Shown: positions 24,903-33,683 of the stretch, piece after piece | Position numbering within the stretch: position 1 is the stretch's first letter | How the letters are laid out: the number at the start of each line of letters is the position of its first letter | The notes under the pieces: model-generated | Database searches by the model: none | What the model saw: only the letters and a program-made list of their open reading frames with translations | Told to the model about the DNA's origin: nothing | Assembly: GCF_000236565.1 (NCBI RefSeq) | Contig: NZ_AHAM01000254.1 | Span: forward strand, 1 to 48,279 | Origin: Mesorhizobium alhagi CCNWXJ12-2 | Lineage (GTDB): Bacteria; Pseudomonadota; Alphaproteobacteria; Rhizobiales; Rhizobiaceae | DNA: 48,279 nucleotides | Reading direction: 5' to 3' | Program-made: the position numbers and the translations under genes

Positions 24903-24965
24903 GATCAGGAAATCGCACTCCCGGATGTACGGAGGCGACGGCCTGGCCGGCAGCTTTTTGTTTTT
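24894..24965 (+). terminator. Leader terminator, mutually exclusive with the P2 hairpin
   Basis: AAAGCTGCCG (24894-24903) is exactly complementary to CGGCAGCTTT (24948-24957), followed by a T-tract running TTTTTGTTTTT (24955-24965). The 44 enclosed bases can form a smaller hairpin around CTCC/GGAG. Formation of this stem removes the P2 loop, giving a switch between termination and read-through into the nitrate genes. Confidence 0.65.
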
Positions 24966-25012
24966 GATCCAAACCCAGCGCGGCGCCTCCCACGCCGTTC
25001 AAGGAGCCGACA

Positions 25013-26308
25013 ATGACCGCAACTTCTCTAGCCGCGCCAAGCCAGGACAACGCTCCGGGCAGGGCGCTGGCCATGTCGACCATCGCCTTCACCGTCTGCT
25101 TTGCCGTGTGGACGATCTTTTCCATCATCGGGGTACGCATCAAGGACGAACTCGGCCTGAGCGAAACGCAGTTCGGGCTGCTGGTCGGCATGCCGATCCT
25201 GACCGGATCGCTTGTCCGGGTGGCGCTCGGCATCTGGACCGACCGCTATGGCGGCCGCCTGGTCTATACGGCGACCATGCTGGCGGCCGCGATCGCCACC
25301 TTCCTGCTGGCCTTCGCGCAAACCTATGCACAGATGCTGGTCGCCGCGCTCGGCGTCGGGCTCGCAGGCGGGTCGTTCGCGGTCGGCGTTGCTTACGTGT
25401 CGCGCTTCTTTCCCGCGGAAAAGCAGGGCACGGCGCTTGGCATTTTCGGCGTCGGCAATGTCGGGGCCGCGGTGACCAAGTTCATCGCGCCCTTCGCCCT
25501 GCTCGCCTGGGGTTGGCAATCCGTCGCGCTGCTCTGGTCGGTCGCGCTTGTCGTCATGGCTCTGGTGTTCTGGTTCACCACCGGCGACGATCCGGTCATC
25601 CGCGAGCGCCGCGCCGGCCGCGCGAAGGCAAGGAGCCTACGCGACGAATTCGCGCCGCTAAAGGACGTTCGCGTCTGGCGCTTCGCCCTCTACTATTTCT
25701 TCGCCTTCGGCGCGTTCGTGGCGCTGGCGCTCTGGCTGCCGCGCTATCTGATCGGCGTCTACGGCTTCGGCATCGCTACCGCCGGCATGATCGGCGCGGC
25801 CTATTCGGTGCCGGCGTCGATCTTCCGGGCCTATGGCGGCGTGCTGTCGGACCGCGTCGGCGCGCGCACCATCATGTACTGGACGTTCGGGGTCTCGGCG
25901 ATCGCCACGCTGATCCTGTCGCTGCCGCCGACCGACTATGTCGTGTACGGCATAGACGGTCGGATGGGCTTTCATCTCGCCATCGGACCTGTCGCCTTCA
26001 TCGCCGTGATCTTCGTGCTCGGCTTCTTCATGAGCCTCGGCAAGGCCGCGGTCTACAAGCACATTCCGGTCTACTACCCGCAGAATGTCGGCGCGGTGGG
26101 TGGCCTGGTCGGCATGATCGGCGGGCTCGGCGGTTTCATCCTGCCGATCCTCTTCGGAATGCTCAATGACCTGACCGGGCTCTGGACCAGCTGCTTCATG
26201 CTGCTCTTCGTGCTGGTCGTGGTGTCGCTTGCCTGGATGCATTTCGCCATCCGCAGGATGGAGCGCAAGGCGGGTGACGCCGACCAACTCGCCTTTGCCG
26301 CGCAGTGA
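25013..26308 (+). CDS. nasA: Nitrate/nitrite MFS transporter (NasA/NarK family)
   Basis: A 431-residue transporter with about 12 membrane segments. It carries the two nitrate-signature stretches of the NNP family: G-L-A-G-G-S-F-A-V-G-V-A near residue 120 with F-G-V-G-N-V-G-A-A following, and Q-N-V-G-A-V-G-G-L-V-G-M-I-G-G-L-G-G near 360, plus the substrate-binding Arg of helix 2 (S-L-V-R-V). AAGGAG precedes the ATG. As first gene after the regulated leader it imports nitrate for NasC. The symbol is by role; such genes are also named narK or nrtP. Confidence 0.92.
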   Translation: MTATSLAAPSQDNAPGRALAMSTIAFTVCFAVWTIFSIIGVRIKDELGLSETQFGLLVGMPILTGSLVRVALGIWTDRYGGRLVYTATMLAAAIATFLLAFAQTYAQMLVAALGVGLAGGSFAVGVAYVSRFFPAEKQGTALGIFGVGNVGAAVTKFIAPFALLAWGWQSVALLWSVALVVMALVFWFTTGDDPVIRERRAGRAKARSLRDEFAPLKDVRVWRFALYYFFAFGAFVALALWLPRYLIGVYGFGIATAGMIGAAYSVPASIFRAYGGVLSDRVGARTIMYWTFGVSAIATLILSLPPTDYVVYGIDGRMGFHLAIGPVAFIAVIFVLGFFMSLGKAAVYKHIPVYYPQNVGAVGGLVGMIGGLGGFILPILFGMLNDLTGLWTSCFMLLFVLVVVSLAWMHFAIRRMERKAGDADQLAFAAQ

Positions 26309-26324
26309 AGGGAAGGCAACCGTC

Positions 26325-28775
26325 ATGACAGAAAAACTCGTCATCATCGGCAACGGCATGGCTCCGGGCAGGATGCTCGAGCATCTGCTGGAGAAGGCGC
26401 CCGACCGCTATTCCATCACCATCTTCAACGCGGAGCCGAGGGTCAATTACGACCGCATCATGCTGTCGCCGGTGCTCTCCGGCGAGAAGGATTATGAGGA
26501 AATCATCATCCATGGCGACGGCTGGTACATCAAGAACGGCATCACCCTCTACAAGGGCCACAAGATCGTAGCGATCGACCGCACGGCGAAAACCGTGACC
26601 TCCGATCACGGCGTGGTCGAGCCTTACGACAGGCTGGTGATCGCCACCGGATCGGTACCCTTCATCATCCCGGTTCCCGGCAACGATTTGCCTGGCGTGC
26701 TGACCTATCGCGATCTCGACGACGTGCAGGCCATGCTGCTTGCGGCGCAGTCGCGGGCAAAGGCGGTGGTTATAGGCGGCGGCCTGCTCGGTCTCGAGGC
26801 GGCCGCCGGCCTCGGCGAGCGCGGCATGGACGTTACCGTGCTCCACGTGATGCCGACGCTGATGGAGCGGCAACTCGATCCGGCCGCCGGCTATCTCCTG
26901 CAGCGCGCCGTCGAGGCGCGCGGCATCAAGGTCATGACCAAGGCCAACACCAAGGCGATTGTCGGCAACGGCAGGGTGGAAGGCGTGGAACTGGCCGACG
27001 GCACGATTGTGCCCGCCAGCCTGGTGGTGATGGCGGTCGGCATCCGGCCGAATGCGACGCTGGCGAAGGATGCCGGCGTGACGGTCAATCGCGGCATCGT
27101 CGTCGATGCCGGCATGCGCACCTCCGATCCCGACATTTTCGCGCTCGGCGAATGCGCCGAAGTGGGCGGCCAGGTCTACGGCCTTGTCGCGCCGCTCTAC
27201 GAAATGGCGCGGGTGGCGGCATCGCATCTTGTCGGAGACGAAAGCGCGGCCTTCGTGCACAACGACACGCCAACGAAGCTCAAGGTGACCGGCATCGAAC
27301 TTTTCTCGCTCGGCGACTTCGCCGACGGCGACGACCGCCAGGAGATCGTGCTGCGCGACGCCTCCGCCGGCGTCTACAAGCGCCTGGTGCTCAAGGACGA
27401 CCGCATTATCGGCACAGTGCTCTATGGCGAGACGGCCGACGGGGCGTGGTTCAACGACCTGAAGAAGAAGCAGACCGACATATCGGAGATGCGCGACACG
27501 CTCATTTTCGGCCAGGCCTATCAGGGAGGAGCCCCCCTGGACCCTATGGCGGCCGTTGCAGCCTTGCCGGATGATGCTGAAATCTGCGGCTGCAACGGCG
27601 TATGCAAGGGAACGATCACCGGCGCGATCACTGCCAAGGGACTGACCTCGCTCGACGATGTCCGGTCGCACACCAAGGCCTCGGCCTCCTGTGGCTCGTG
27701 CACCGGCCTCGTCGAACAGTTGATGTCGCTGACGCTGGGCGACAGCTACAACCCTGCCGCGGTTCAGCCCATGTGCGGCTGCACCACGCTCGGCCACGAC
27801 GATGTCCGCCGGCTGATCAAGGCGAAGGGCCTGAAGACCATTCCCGCCGTCATGCAGGAACTGGAATGGAAGACCTCCTGCGGCTGCGCCAAATGCCGGC
27901 CGGCGCTGAACTACTACCTCGTGGCCGACTGGCCGGATGAATATGCCGACGACTACCAGTCGCGCTTCATCAACGAGCGCGTCCACGCCAATATCCAGAA
28001 GGACGGCACCTATTCGGTGGTGCCGCGCATGTGGGGCGGCGTGACGTCCTCGAAGGAGTTGCGCGCCATCGCCGACGTGGTTGACAGGTTCGAGATCCCG
28101 ATGGTGAAGGTGACCGGCGGCCAGCGCATCGACATGCTGGGCATCCGCAAGGAGGATCTGCCGGCGGTGTGGGCCGATCTCGGCAAGGCAGGCTTCGTGT
28201 CGGGCCACGCCTACGCCAAGGGATTGCGCACGGTAAAAACCTGCGTCGGTTCGGACTGGTGCCGCTTCGGCACGCAGGATTCGACTGGCCTCGGCATACG
28301 CATCGAAAAATTCATGTGGGGCTCATGGACGCCTGCCAAGGTGAAGATGGCAGTGTCCGGCTGTCCGCGAAACTGCGCCGAGGCGACCTGCAAGGATGTC
28401 GGCGTGATCTGCGTGGATTCCGGTTTCGAGATCCACTTCGCGGGCGCGGCCGGCCTCGACATCAAGGGCACCGAGGTGCTGGGGCTGGTGAAGACTGAGG
28501 ACGAGGCGCTGGAGGTCATCGTGGCGCTCGTCCAGATGTATCGGGAGCAGGGCCGCTACCTCGAACGTATATATAAGTGGGCCAAGCGCGTCGGCATTCC
28601 TGAGGTCAAGCGCCAGATCATGGATGATGCGGAAAAGCGCAGCAGCTATTACGAGCGCTTTGTCTTCAGCCAGAAATTCGCACAGGTCGATCCCTGGACG
28701 GAGCGCGCCTCCGGCAAGGACAAGCACGAGTTCCGGCCGATGGCGACTGTAGGATTTGCGGAGGCGGCGGAGTGA
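26325..28775 (+). CDS. nirB: Assimilatory nitrite reductase [NAD(P)H], large subunit NirB
   Basis: An 816-residue enzyme reducing nitrite to ammonium with six electrons. Start 26325 follows GAAGGGAAGG. Domains in order: FAD/NAD(P)H oxidoreductase (residues 1-390; I-I-G-N-G-M-A, then V-V-I-G-G-G-L-L-G-L-E near 150), two BFD-like [2Fe-2S] modules (C-G-C-N-G-V-C-K-G near 421 with S-C-G-S-C near 455; C-G-C near 483 with S-C-G-C-A-K-C near 520), and sulfite/nitrite reductase domains with the sirohaem/4Fe-4S cysteines in T-C-V-G-S-D-W-C near 638 and C-P-R-N-C-A-E-A-T-C near 680. Overlaps nirD by GTGA. Confidence 0.95.
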   Translation: MTEKLVIIGNGMAPGRMLEHLLEKAPDRYSITIFNAEPRVNYDRIMLSPVLSGEKDYEEIIIHGDGWYIKNGITLYKGHKIVAIDRTAKTVTSDHGVVEPYDRLVIATGSVPFIIPVPGNDLPGVLTYRDLDDVQAMLLAAQSRAKAVVIGGGLLGLEAAAGLGERGMDVTVLHVMPTLMERQLDPAAGYLLQRAVEARGIKVMTKANTKAIVGNGRVEGVELADGTIVPASLVVMAVGIRPNATLAKDAGVTVNRGIVVDAGMRTSDPDIFALGECAEVGGQVYGLVAPLYEMARVAASHLVGDESAAFVHNDTPTKLKVTGIELFSLGDFADGDDRQEIVLRDASAGVYKRLVLKDDRIIGTVLYGETADGAWFNDLKKKQTDISEMRDTLIFGQAYQGGAPLDPMAAVAALPDDAEICGCNGVCKGTITGAITAKGLTSLDDVRSHTKASASCGSCTGLVEQLMSLTLGDSYNPAAVQPMCGCTTLGHDDVRRLIKAKGLKTIPAVMQELEWKTSCGCAKCRPALNYYLVADWPDEYADDYQSRFINERVHANIQKDGTYSVVPRMWGGVTSSKELRAIADVVDRFEIPMVKVTGGQRIDMLGIRKEDLPAVWADLGKAGFVSGHAYAKGLRTVKTCVGSDWCRFGTQDSTGLGIRIEKFMWGSWTPAKVKMAVSGCPRNCAEATCKDVGVICVDSGFEIHFAGAAGLDIKGTEVLGLVKTEDEALEVIVALVQMYREQGRYLERIYKWAKRVGIPEVKRQIMDDAEKRSSYYERFVFSQKFAQVDPWTERASGKDKHEFRPMATVGFAEAAE

Positions 28776-29107
28776 ACGGCGTGAACTGGATTGCGATCGG
28801 CTCGATCACCGACATTCCGCAGCGCGGCGCACGTTGCGTGGCGACGCCGCAGGGAAAGATCGCCGTCTTCCGTACGGCCGAGGACCAGGTCTTCGCCATC
28901 GAGGACCATTGCCCGCACAAGGGCGGGCCGCTCAGCCAGGGCATCGTGCACGGCGCGGCGGTGACCTGCCCGCTGCACAATTGGGTGATCTCGCTTGAGA
29001 CAGGCAAGGCGCTCGGGGCGGACGAGGGCGCGGTGAAGACGATCCCGGTGAGGGTCGAGGACGGCCGCGTCTTGATTTTGCTGGCGATGGCGCTGGCAGC
29101 GGAATGA
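28772..29107 (+). CDS. nirD: Nitrite reductase small subunit NirD, Rieske type
   Basis: A 111-residue Rieske-fold subunit starting with GTG inside the nirB stop. It retains the [2Fe-2S] ligands: D-H-C-P-H-K-G-G-P-L and C-P-L-H-N-W. Some NirD proteins, such as that of Escherichia coli, have lost these residues; here the cluster should be functional. It works with NirB in the cytoplasm. Confidence 0.93.
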   Translation: MNGVNWIAIGSITDIPQRGARCVATPQGKIAVFRTAEDQVFAIEDHCPHKGGPLSQGIVHGAAVTCPLHNWVISLETGKALGADEGAVKTIPVRVEDGRVLILLAMALAAE

Positions 29108-29124
29108 TGAACTGGCTCGGCTTT

Positions 29125-29523
29125 TCAACCCGCCGCTTCGATCTCCCTGCGGGCGCAACTGGCAAGAAATGCAGAGCGCGTCAGGCCACGGCGCTGCGCG
29201 GTTTCGTCGATCGCGCGCAGGACGCCCGCTTCGAAGGTGACGTTCGCGCGCACGACGCGCGCATCATTGTCGACGAAGGGTACGCGAATGAGGAAGGCAC
29301 CCGCCGCGAGGTCGTCGCGGATGTCCTGGCGGGCAACGATCCGCTCGACCGGCGACGGCTCCGGAAGGTTCGAATCTTCGCCGAAAAGCTGCAGAGCCTC
29401 CATCGCATTCGCGATGATGTCCTCTTCCTCATCCGAGGCGGAGAACACGCCCGGCAAGTCCGGAAAGGATATGCCGAAGGCGCTATTCGGTTCTTTGTGC
29501 ACAATCGCGAAGTAGGCGCGCAT
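29125..29523 (-). CDS. hicB: HicB family antitoxin
   Basis: A 132-residue antitoxin. The N-terminal half is the degraded RNase-like HicB fold (A-Y-F-A-I-V, then F-G-I-S-F-P-D-L-P-G-V-F-S-A-S-D); the C-terminal half ends in a ribbon-helix-helix-like R-R-G-L-T-R-S-A-F-L-A-S-C-A-R-R. Its start overlaps the hicA stop by ATGA; the longer upstream frame is rejected. It lies antisense between nirD and nasC. Confidence 0.88.
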   Translation of the reverse strand: MRAYFAIVHKEPNSAFGISFPDLPGVFSASDEEEDIIANAMEALQLFGEDSNLPEPSPVERIVARQDIRDDLAAGAFLIRVPFVDNDARVVRANVTFEAGVLRAIDETAQRRGLTRSAFLASCARREIEAAG

Positions 29524-29723
29524 CAGTCGTTGTTCTCCTGTTCGAGCCATCCGGCGGCGCGGGCAATGTTGCGGGCGGTTCCTGCCGGAAGGTCTTTCTT
29601 CGGATGGGGCACAATCACGGTCCGGTTCCCTTTCCTGAACTTGTGGTGTGAACCCGACACGCTGATCTGCTCAAAGCCTTCAGCCTTAAGGCGCTGGATG
29701 ATCCGCCTACTGTTGCGCTCCAT
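29523..29723 (-). CDS. hicA: HicA family mRNA interferase toxin
   Basis: A 66-residue toxin with a double-stranded-RNA-binding-like fold. Family marks are M-E-R-N-S-R-R-I-I-Q-R-L-K-A-E-G-F, the catalytic-His segment G-S-H-H-K-F-R, and V-I-V-P-H-P-K-K-D-L-P-A-G-T. HicA cleaves mRNA and is neutralised by HicB, encoded next. Start 29723 is chosen over an in-frame ATG at 29771 because the product then has the usual length. Confidence 0.9.
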   Translation of the reverse strand: MERNSRRIIQRLKAEGFEQISVSGSHHKFRKGNRTVIVPHPKKDLPAGTARNIARAAGWLEQENND

Positions 29724-29736
29724 CCGCGTCCCCTCT

Positions 29737-29758
29737 GATGCACATATAAATACGCATC
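29737..29758 (-). promoter_or_regulatory. Probable hicAB promoter and operator
   Basis: GATGC (29737-29741) and GCATC (29754-29758) flank the A/T-rich ACATATAAATAC just upstream of hicA. The position suits a promoter bound by the HicB ribbon-helix-helix; the same 63-base gap leads to nasC on the other strand. Confidence 0.4.
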
Positions 29759-29786
29759 CTCGTCTCTCCATTCAAGTGGGGCGGCT

Positions 29787-32471
29787 ATGTCAGCCGAGGT
29801 GAGGACCACCTGCCCCTATTGCGGGGTGGGTTGCGGCGTGCTGGCGAAGGTCGCCGCGGACGGCGAGGTGAGCGTCCGCGGCGACGCCGACCATCCGGCG
29901 AATTTCGGCCGGCTCTGCTCCAAGGGTTCGGCGCTCGCCGAAACGCTCGGATTGGAGGAGCGGCTGCTTCACCCGGAAATCGGCGGCCGGCGCGCTGGCT
30001 GGGACGAGGCGCTCGACCTCGTCGCCTCGACCTTCACAAGCACCATAGCCGAGCACGGTCCGGATTCGGTCGCCTTCTATGTCTCCGGCCAGCTGCTGAC
30101 CGAGGATTACTACGTCGCCAACAAGCTGATGAAAGGCTTCATCGGCTCGGCCAATATCGATACCAACTCCCGGCTCTGCATGGCCTCGTCGGTTGCCGGC
30201 CACCGCCGCGCCTTCGGTTCGGACACCGTGCCCGGAACCTACGAGGATCTGGAACTCGCCGATCTGGTCGTGCTGGTCGGCTCCAATCTCGCCTGGTGCC
30301 ATCCGGTGCTCTACCAGCGCATCGCGGCGGCGAAGGAGAAGCGGCCGGGCATGAAGATCGTGCTGGTCGATCCGCGCCGGACGATGACTGCCGATATCGC
30401 GGACCTGCATCTCGCGATCGCGCCGGACGGCGATGTCGCACTGTTTTCGGGGCTGCTCGCCTTCCTCGCCGAACGGGATGTGCTCGACCGAGCCTATATC
30501 GAGGCTCACACCACCGGCTTCGAGGCGGCGCTGGCCGCTGCGTCGGCGCTGGGAATGGCGGAGATCGCACGCCGGACCGGACTCGACGAGGAGACGCTTC
30601 TGCGCTTCTTTACGCTTTTCGCCGAGACGCCAAAAACGGTGACGGTGTACAGCCAGGGCGTCAACCAGTCGGCGTCGGGCACCGACAAGGTCAACGCCAT
30701 CATCAACTCCCATCTGGCGACCGGCCGTATCGGGGAGCCGGGGGCAGGGCCGTTCTCGGTCACGGGCCAGCCCAATGCCATGGGCGGCCGCGAGGTCGGC
30801 GGGCTCGCCAATATGCTCGCCGCGCATATGGAGATCGAAAACCCTCTCCACCGCGACCGCGTGCGGCGGTTCTGGAATGCGCCGGCCGTCGCGGAGAAGC
30901 CGGGGCTGAAAGCTGTCGACATGCTCCGCGCCGTGGCCGACGGGCGCATCAAGGCGCTGTGGATCATGGCCACCAATCCGGTGGATTCGATGCCGGACGC
31001 CGATGCGGTCGAGGCGGCGATCAAGGCCTGCCCGTTCGTCGTCATCTCGGATGTCTCAGCCGAGGGCGACACCATCCGCCATGCTCACGTAAAACTGCCG
31101 GCCGCCGCCTGGGGCGAGAAGGACGGCACGGTGACCAATTCCGAGCGCCGCATCTCGCGGCAGCGGCCTTTCCTGCCCATGCCCGGCGAGGCGCGGCCGG
31201 ACTGGTGGATCATCGCCGAGGTCGGCAGGCGGATGGGGTTTGCCGAGGCGTTTTCCCACGCGTCGCCGGCCGAGATATTCGCCGAGCATGCCGCGCTCTC
31301 GGGCTTCGAGAATGGGGGTGAGAGGGATTTCGACATCGGCGCGCATGCCGGCGTCGATGCTAGCGCTTACGAGGAGTTGGAGCCGTTTCAGTGGCCGGCG
31401 GTTGCGCTGCCACCTTCTCCCCGTGAACGGGGAGAAGGGAACGTCAGTAACGTCCGCTTCTTCGCCAATGGCGGCTTTTACACGCCCGACCGCAAGGCGC
31501 GCTTCGTCGCCGTCCGCCCGGCCGGCGAAACCGCCGCCGCCGCCGACTATCCGATGATCCTCAACACCGGTCGGGTGCGCGATCATTGGCACACCATGAC
31601 CAGGACCGGCCAGAGCCCGCGCCTGTCGCAGCATCTGGCCGAGCCTTTCGTCGAAATTCATCCGGCCGACGCTGCCCGCTGCGGCATTGGCGACGCCGAT
31701 ATCGTGCGTGTGTCGTCCGCCCGCGGCGAAGTGCTGGTCCGAGCGCTGCTGACCGCTCGCCAGCGCCAGGGCAGCGTGTTCGCGCCGATGCACTGGACCG
31801 ACAGATTTTCGTCCAGGGGCCGCATTGATGCCCTTGTCGCGCCGCTTACCGACGCGGTTTCCGGCCAGCCGGCTCTGAAGCATGCGGCGGTCCGGATCGA
31901 AAAATTTGCGGCGCGGGCGTTCGGCTTCGCGGTCATGCGACAACGCCCGGTCTGGATCGACGCCGACTACTGGGCGCTGGCCAGATGCCGGCATGGATGG
32001 CGTGTCGAACTGGCCTTTGCCGGGGAGAAGACCGACTGGGCCGCATTCGCGCAAAAGCTGTTCGGCGCGAATGAGGAAGCGGAACTTCTCGCCTATCACG
32101 ACAGCGACGCCGGACAGCACCGCATAGCCGCATTCGATGGCGACAGGCTTGCCGGCGCGCTGTTCGCGGCGCCGGGGCCGGTGGCAGTCTCGCGCGGCTG
32201 GGCCGCCGACCAGCTCGGCGAAACCCATGCCGGGCAACGAAGCCGCTTCCGGATCGTCGCCGGACGCGCCGGGGCCGACAGGCCCGATGCGGGCGCGATG
32301 GTCTGCTCCTGTTTTTCCGTTGGGGCGAACCAGATCGCAGCCGCCGTCGCCGCCGGCTGCGCCAGTGTCGAGGACGTAGGCAACGCCACAAGGGCGGGAA
32401 CCAATTGCGGCTCATGCCGTGCCGAAATCCGGGCGATCGTCAATGCGGGCCGCGTCCAGGCCGCCGAGTAG
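29787..32471 (+). CDS. nasC: Assimilatory nitrate reductase catalytic subunit
   Basis: An 894-residue molybdenum enzyme reducing nitrate to nitrite. The N-terminal [4Fe-4S] ligands are C9, C12, C16 and C44 (T-C-P-Y-C-G-V-G-C; R-L-C-S-K-G). C130 in T-N-S-R-L-C-M-A is the expected Mo ligand, and the bis-MGD domains follow (V-L-V-D-P-R-R-T; G-R-V-R-D-H-W-H-T-M-T-R-T-G). Residues about 837-885 add a BFD-like [2Fe-2S] module (V-C-S-C-F-S; N-C-G-S-C), as in NasC/NasA types. Residues 542-552 (P-S-P-R-E-R-G-E-G) derive from a palindromic repeat read in frame. It is separated from nirD by the antisense hicAB. Confidence 0.94.
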   Translation: MSAEVRTTCPYCGVGCGVLAKVAADGEVSVRGDADHPANFGRLCSKGSALAETLGLEERLLHPEIGGRRAGWDEALDLVASTFTSTIAEHGPDSVAFYVSGQLLTEDYYVANKLMKGFIGSANIDTNSRLCMASSVAGHRRAFGSDTVPGTYEDLELADLVVLVGSNLAWCHPVLYQRIAAAKEKRPGMKIVLVDPRRTMTADIADLHLAIAPDGDVALFSGLLAFLAERDVLDRAYIEAHTTGFEAALAAASALGMAEIARRTGLDEETLLRFFTLFAETPKTVTVYSQGVNQSASGTDKVNAIINSHLATGRIGEPGAGPFSVTGQPNAMGGREVGGLANMLAAHMEIENPLHRDRVRRFWNAPAVAEKPGLKAVDMLRAVADGRIKALWIMATNPVDSMPDADAVEAAIKACPFVVISDVSAEGDTIRHAHVKLPAAAWGEKDGTVTNSERRISRQRPFLPMPGEARPDWWIIAEVGRRMGFAEAFSHASPAEIFAEHAALSGFENGGERDFDIGAHAGVDASAYEELEPFQWPAVALPPSPRERGEGNVSNVRFFANGGFYTPDRKARFVAVRPAGETAAAADYPMILNTGRVRDHWHTMTRTGQSPRLSQHLAEPFVEIHPADAARCGIGDADIVRVSSARGEVLVRALLTARQRQGSVFAPMHWTDRFSSRGRIDALVAPLTDAVSGQPALKHAAVRIEKFAARAFGFAVMRQRPVWIDADYWALARCRHGWRVELAFAGEKTDWAAFAQKLFGANEEAELLAYHDSDAGQHRIAAFDGDRLAGALFAAPGPVAVSRGWAADQLGETHAGQRSRFRIVAGRAGADRPDAGAMVCSCFSVGANQIAAAVAAGCASVEDVGNATRAGTNCGSCRAEIRAIVNAGRVQAAE
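31413..31438. repeat. Palindromic repeat inserted in frame in nasC
   Basis: CCTTCTCCCCGT (31413-31424) and ACGGGGAGAAGG (31427-31438) form a perfect 12-base inverted repeat around GA. From memory this CCTTCTCCCCGT type is frequent between genes in rhizobia. Here it lies in the coding sequence, between two conserved blocks of NasC, and keeps the frame. Confidence 0.75.
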
Positions 32472-32574
32472 CCAACAACGCAAAACCGACCCATACCGAC
32501 GGAATGGCGCGTTGACGTTTGCCTCCGGCGGGAGGAAGTATCGCGCCCGGAAGTAACCCAGCCTCACCGGACAC

Positions 32575-33579
32575 ATGGCGCAAGGCCAGGCAATCGCGAA
32601 GATCGACAATGCCCCCGCGAAGGATGCAGGGGTCAGCTATGCCGTTCTCGTTTTTCCCGGCTTTCCGCTGATGGCGTTCAGCTCCGTCATCGAGCCGCTG
32701 CGGGCGGCCAATACGCTCGCCGGCAGGAAGTGCTATTCCTGGATCACTGTCGGCCTGAGCTGCGATAAGGTTTTTGCATCCAACGGCGTCGCCATCGAGC
32801 CCGACCACTCGGTCCGCACCGCGCCGGTGGTCGACCGCGTAGTCGTGTGCTCGGGCGGCGATGCCGATCATCTCGTTGCCGAGGAGGCGCTGGTCTGGAT
32901 CAGGCGAAGCCTGCGGGCTGGCGCGCAGATCGGGGCGGTAGCGGACGCTGCTTTCTTCCTCGCCAGGGCGGGCCTGCTCGACGGCCATTCCTGCACGCTG
33001 CACTGGACCAGCCAGCCCGCCTTCAGGGAAGCCTTTCCCGACCTCGACATGCGGCGCGACCTCTATGTCATCGACCGGCGTCGCTTCACCTCGGCCGGCG
33101 GCGTCGGCAGCCTCGACATGATGCTGGAGCTGATCGCCAGGGATTACGGCGCGGAACTCGCGGCGGGCGTCGCCGAATGGTACGTGCACAGCCCGCTGCG
33201 ATCGAGCGTCGACCGGCGGATGATGCCGCTGCGCCTCAGGACCGGCATCCGCGACGAACTGGTGCTGTCGGCCGTGGCCATCATGGAGGACGCGGTGGAG
33301 GACCGCCTCGGAATGTCGGATCTCGCCCGCCGGCTCGGCGTTTCGCCGGACAAGCTCGAACGCGCCTTTCAGCTGGAACTCGATACCGTTCCGAGCGCCT
33401 ACTACCGCAGCCTTCGGCTCAGGCGCGCCGCGGATCTGCTCGCCCACTCGACGCTTCGGATTGGCGAAGTCGCGCTTTCCTGCGGCTTCTCGAACGCGTC
33501 GAGTTTTTCGCGGGCCTTCAAGGAACAATATGGCTACGCGCCCAATCATGCTCGGCGACGCCGAGCCCCGGCGAAATAG
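32575..33579 (+). CDS. GlxA family AraC-type regulator with DJ-1/PfpI-like domain
   Basis: A 334-residue regulator. Residues 20-190 form the glutamine-amidotransferase-like (DJ-1/PfpI) sensor domain (Y-A-V-L-V-F-P-G-F-P-L-M-A-F), in which the nucleophile position is A-V-A-D-A-A-F rather than a Cys, so it is a sensor not an enzyme. Residues 230-325 are the AraC domain with two helix-turn-helix units (M-S-D-L-A-R-R-L-G-V-S-P-D-K-L-E-R and I-G-E-V-A-L-S-C-G-F-S-N-A-S-S-F-S-R-A-F). GlxA-type proteins of this kind (GbdR, CdhR and similar) usually respond to quaternary amines or amino-acid derivatives. It likely activates the following M24-isochorismatase genes. Confidence 0.9.
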   Translation: MAQGQAIAKIDNAPAKDAGVSYAVLVFPGFPLMAFSSVIEPLRAANTLAGRKCYSWITVGLSCDKVFASNGVAIEPDHSVRTAPVVDRVVVCSGGDADHLVAEEALVWIRRSLRAGAQIGAVADAAFFLARAGLLDGHSCTLHWTSQPAFREAFPDLDMRRDLYVIDRRRFTSAGGVGSLDMMLELIARDYGAELAAGVAEWYVHSPLRSSVDRRMMPLRLRTGIRDELVLSAVAIMEDAVEDRLGMSDLARRLGVSPDKLERAFQLELDTVPSAYYRSLRLRRAADLLAHSTLRIGEVALSCGFSNASSFSRAFKEQYGYAPNHARRRRAPAK

Positions 33580-33683
33580 CCCGCGCTGGCCGGCTTGGTC
33601 ACGGAATCCAGCATGGATTCTGCGGTTTTGTGAACATCGGAAGGGACGACGATAGTCCATCTTCCGCTCAAACGGAGGTAGCC

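Larger units (their letters stand above)
24600..25012 (+). other. Regulatory region and leader of the nitrate operon
   Basis: This 413-base gap is not empty: it holds, in order, a 15-base palindrome, a 21-base inverted repeat, a sigma-54 promoter, and a transcribed leader with an ANTAR-type antitermination site and terminator, each listed separately. It also contains the promoter side of the divergent antitoxin gene. Confidence 0.7.

Noticed and set aside
26196-28208. Open frame of 670 codons on the minus strand
   Set aside because: Antisense to nirB and the end of the nitrate transporter gene; composition is that of a shadow frame.
32847-33683. Apparent 280-residue N-terminal extension of the M24 gene
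   Set aside because: It runs out of frame through the GlxA-type regulator; ACGGAGG before ATG 33684 and family alignment mark the real start.
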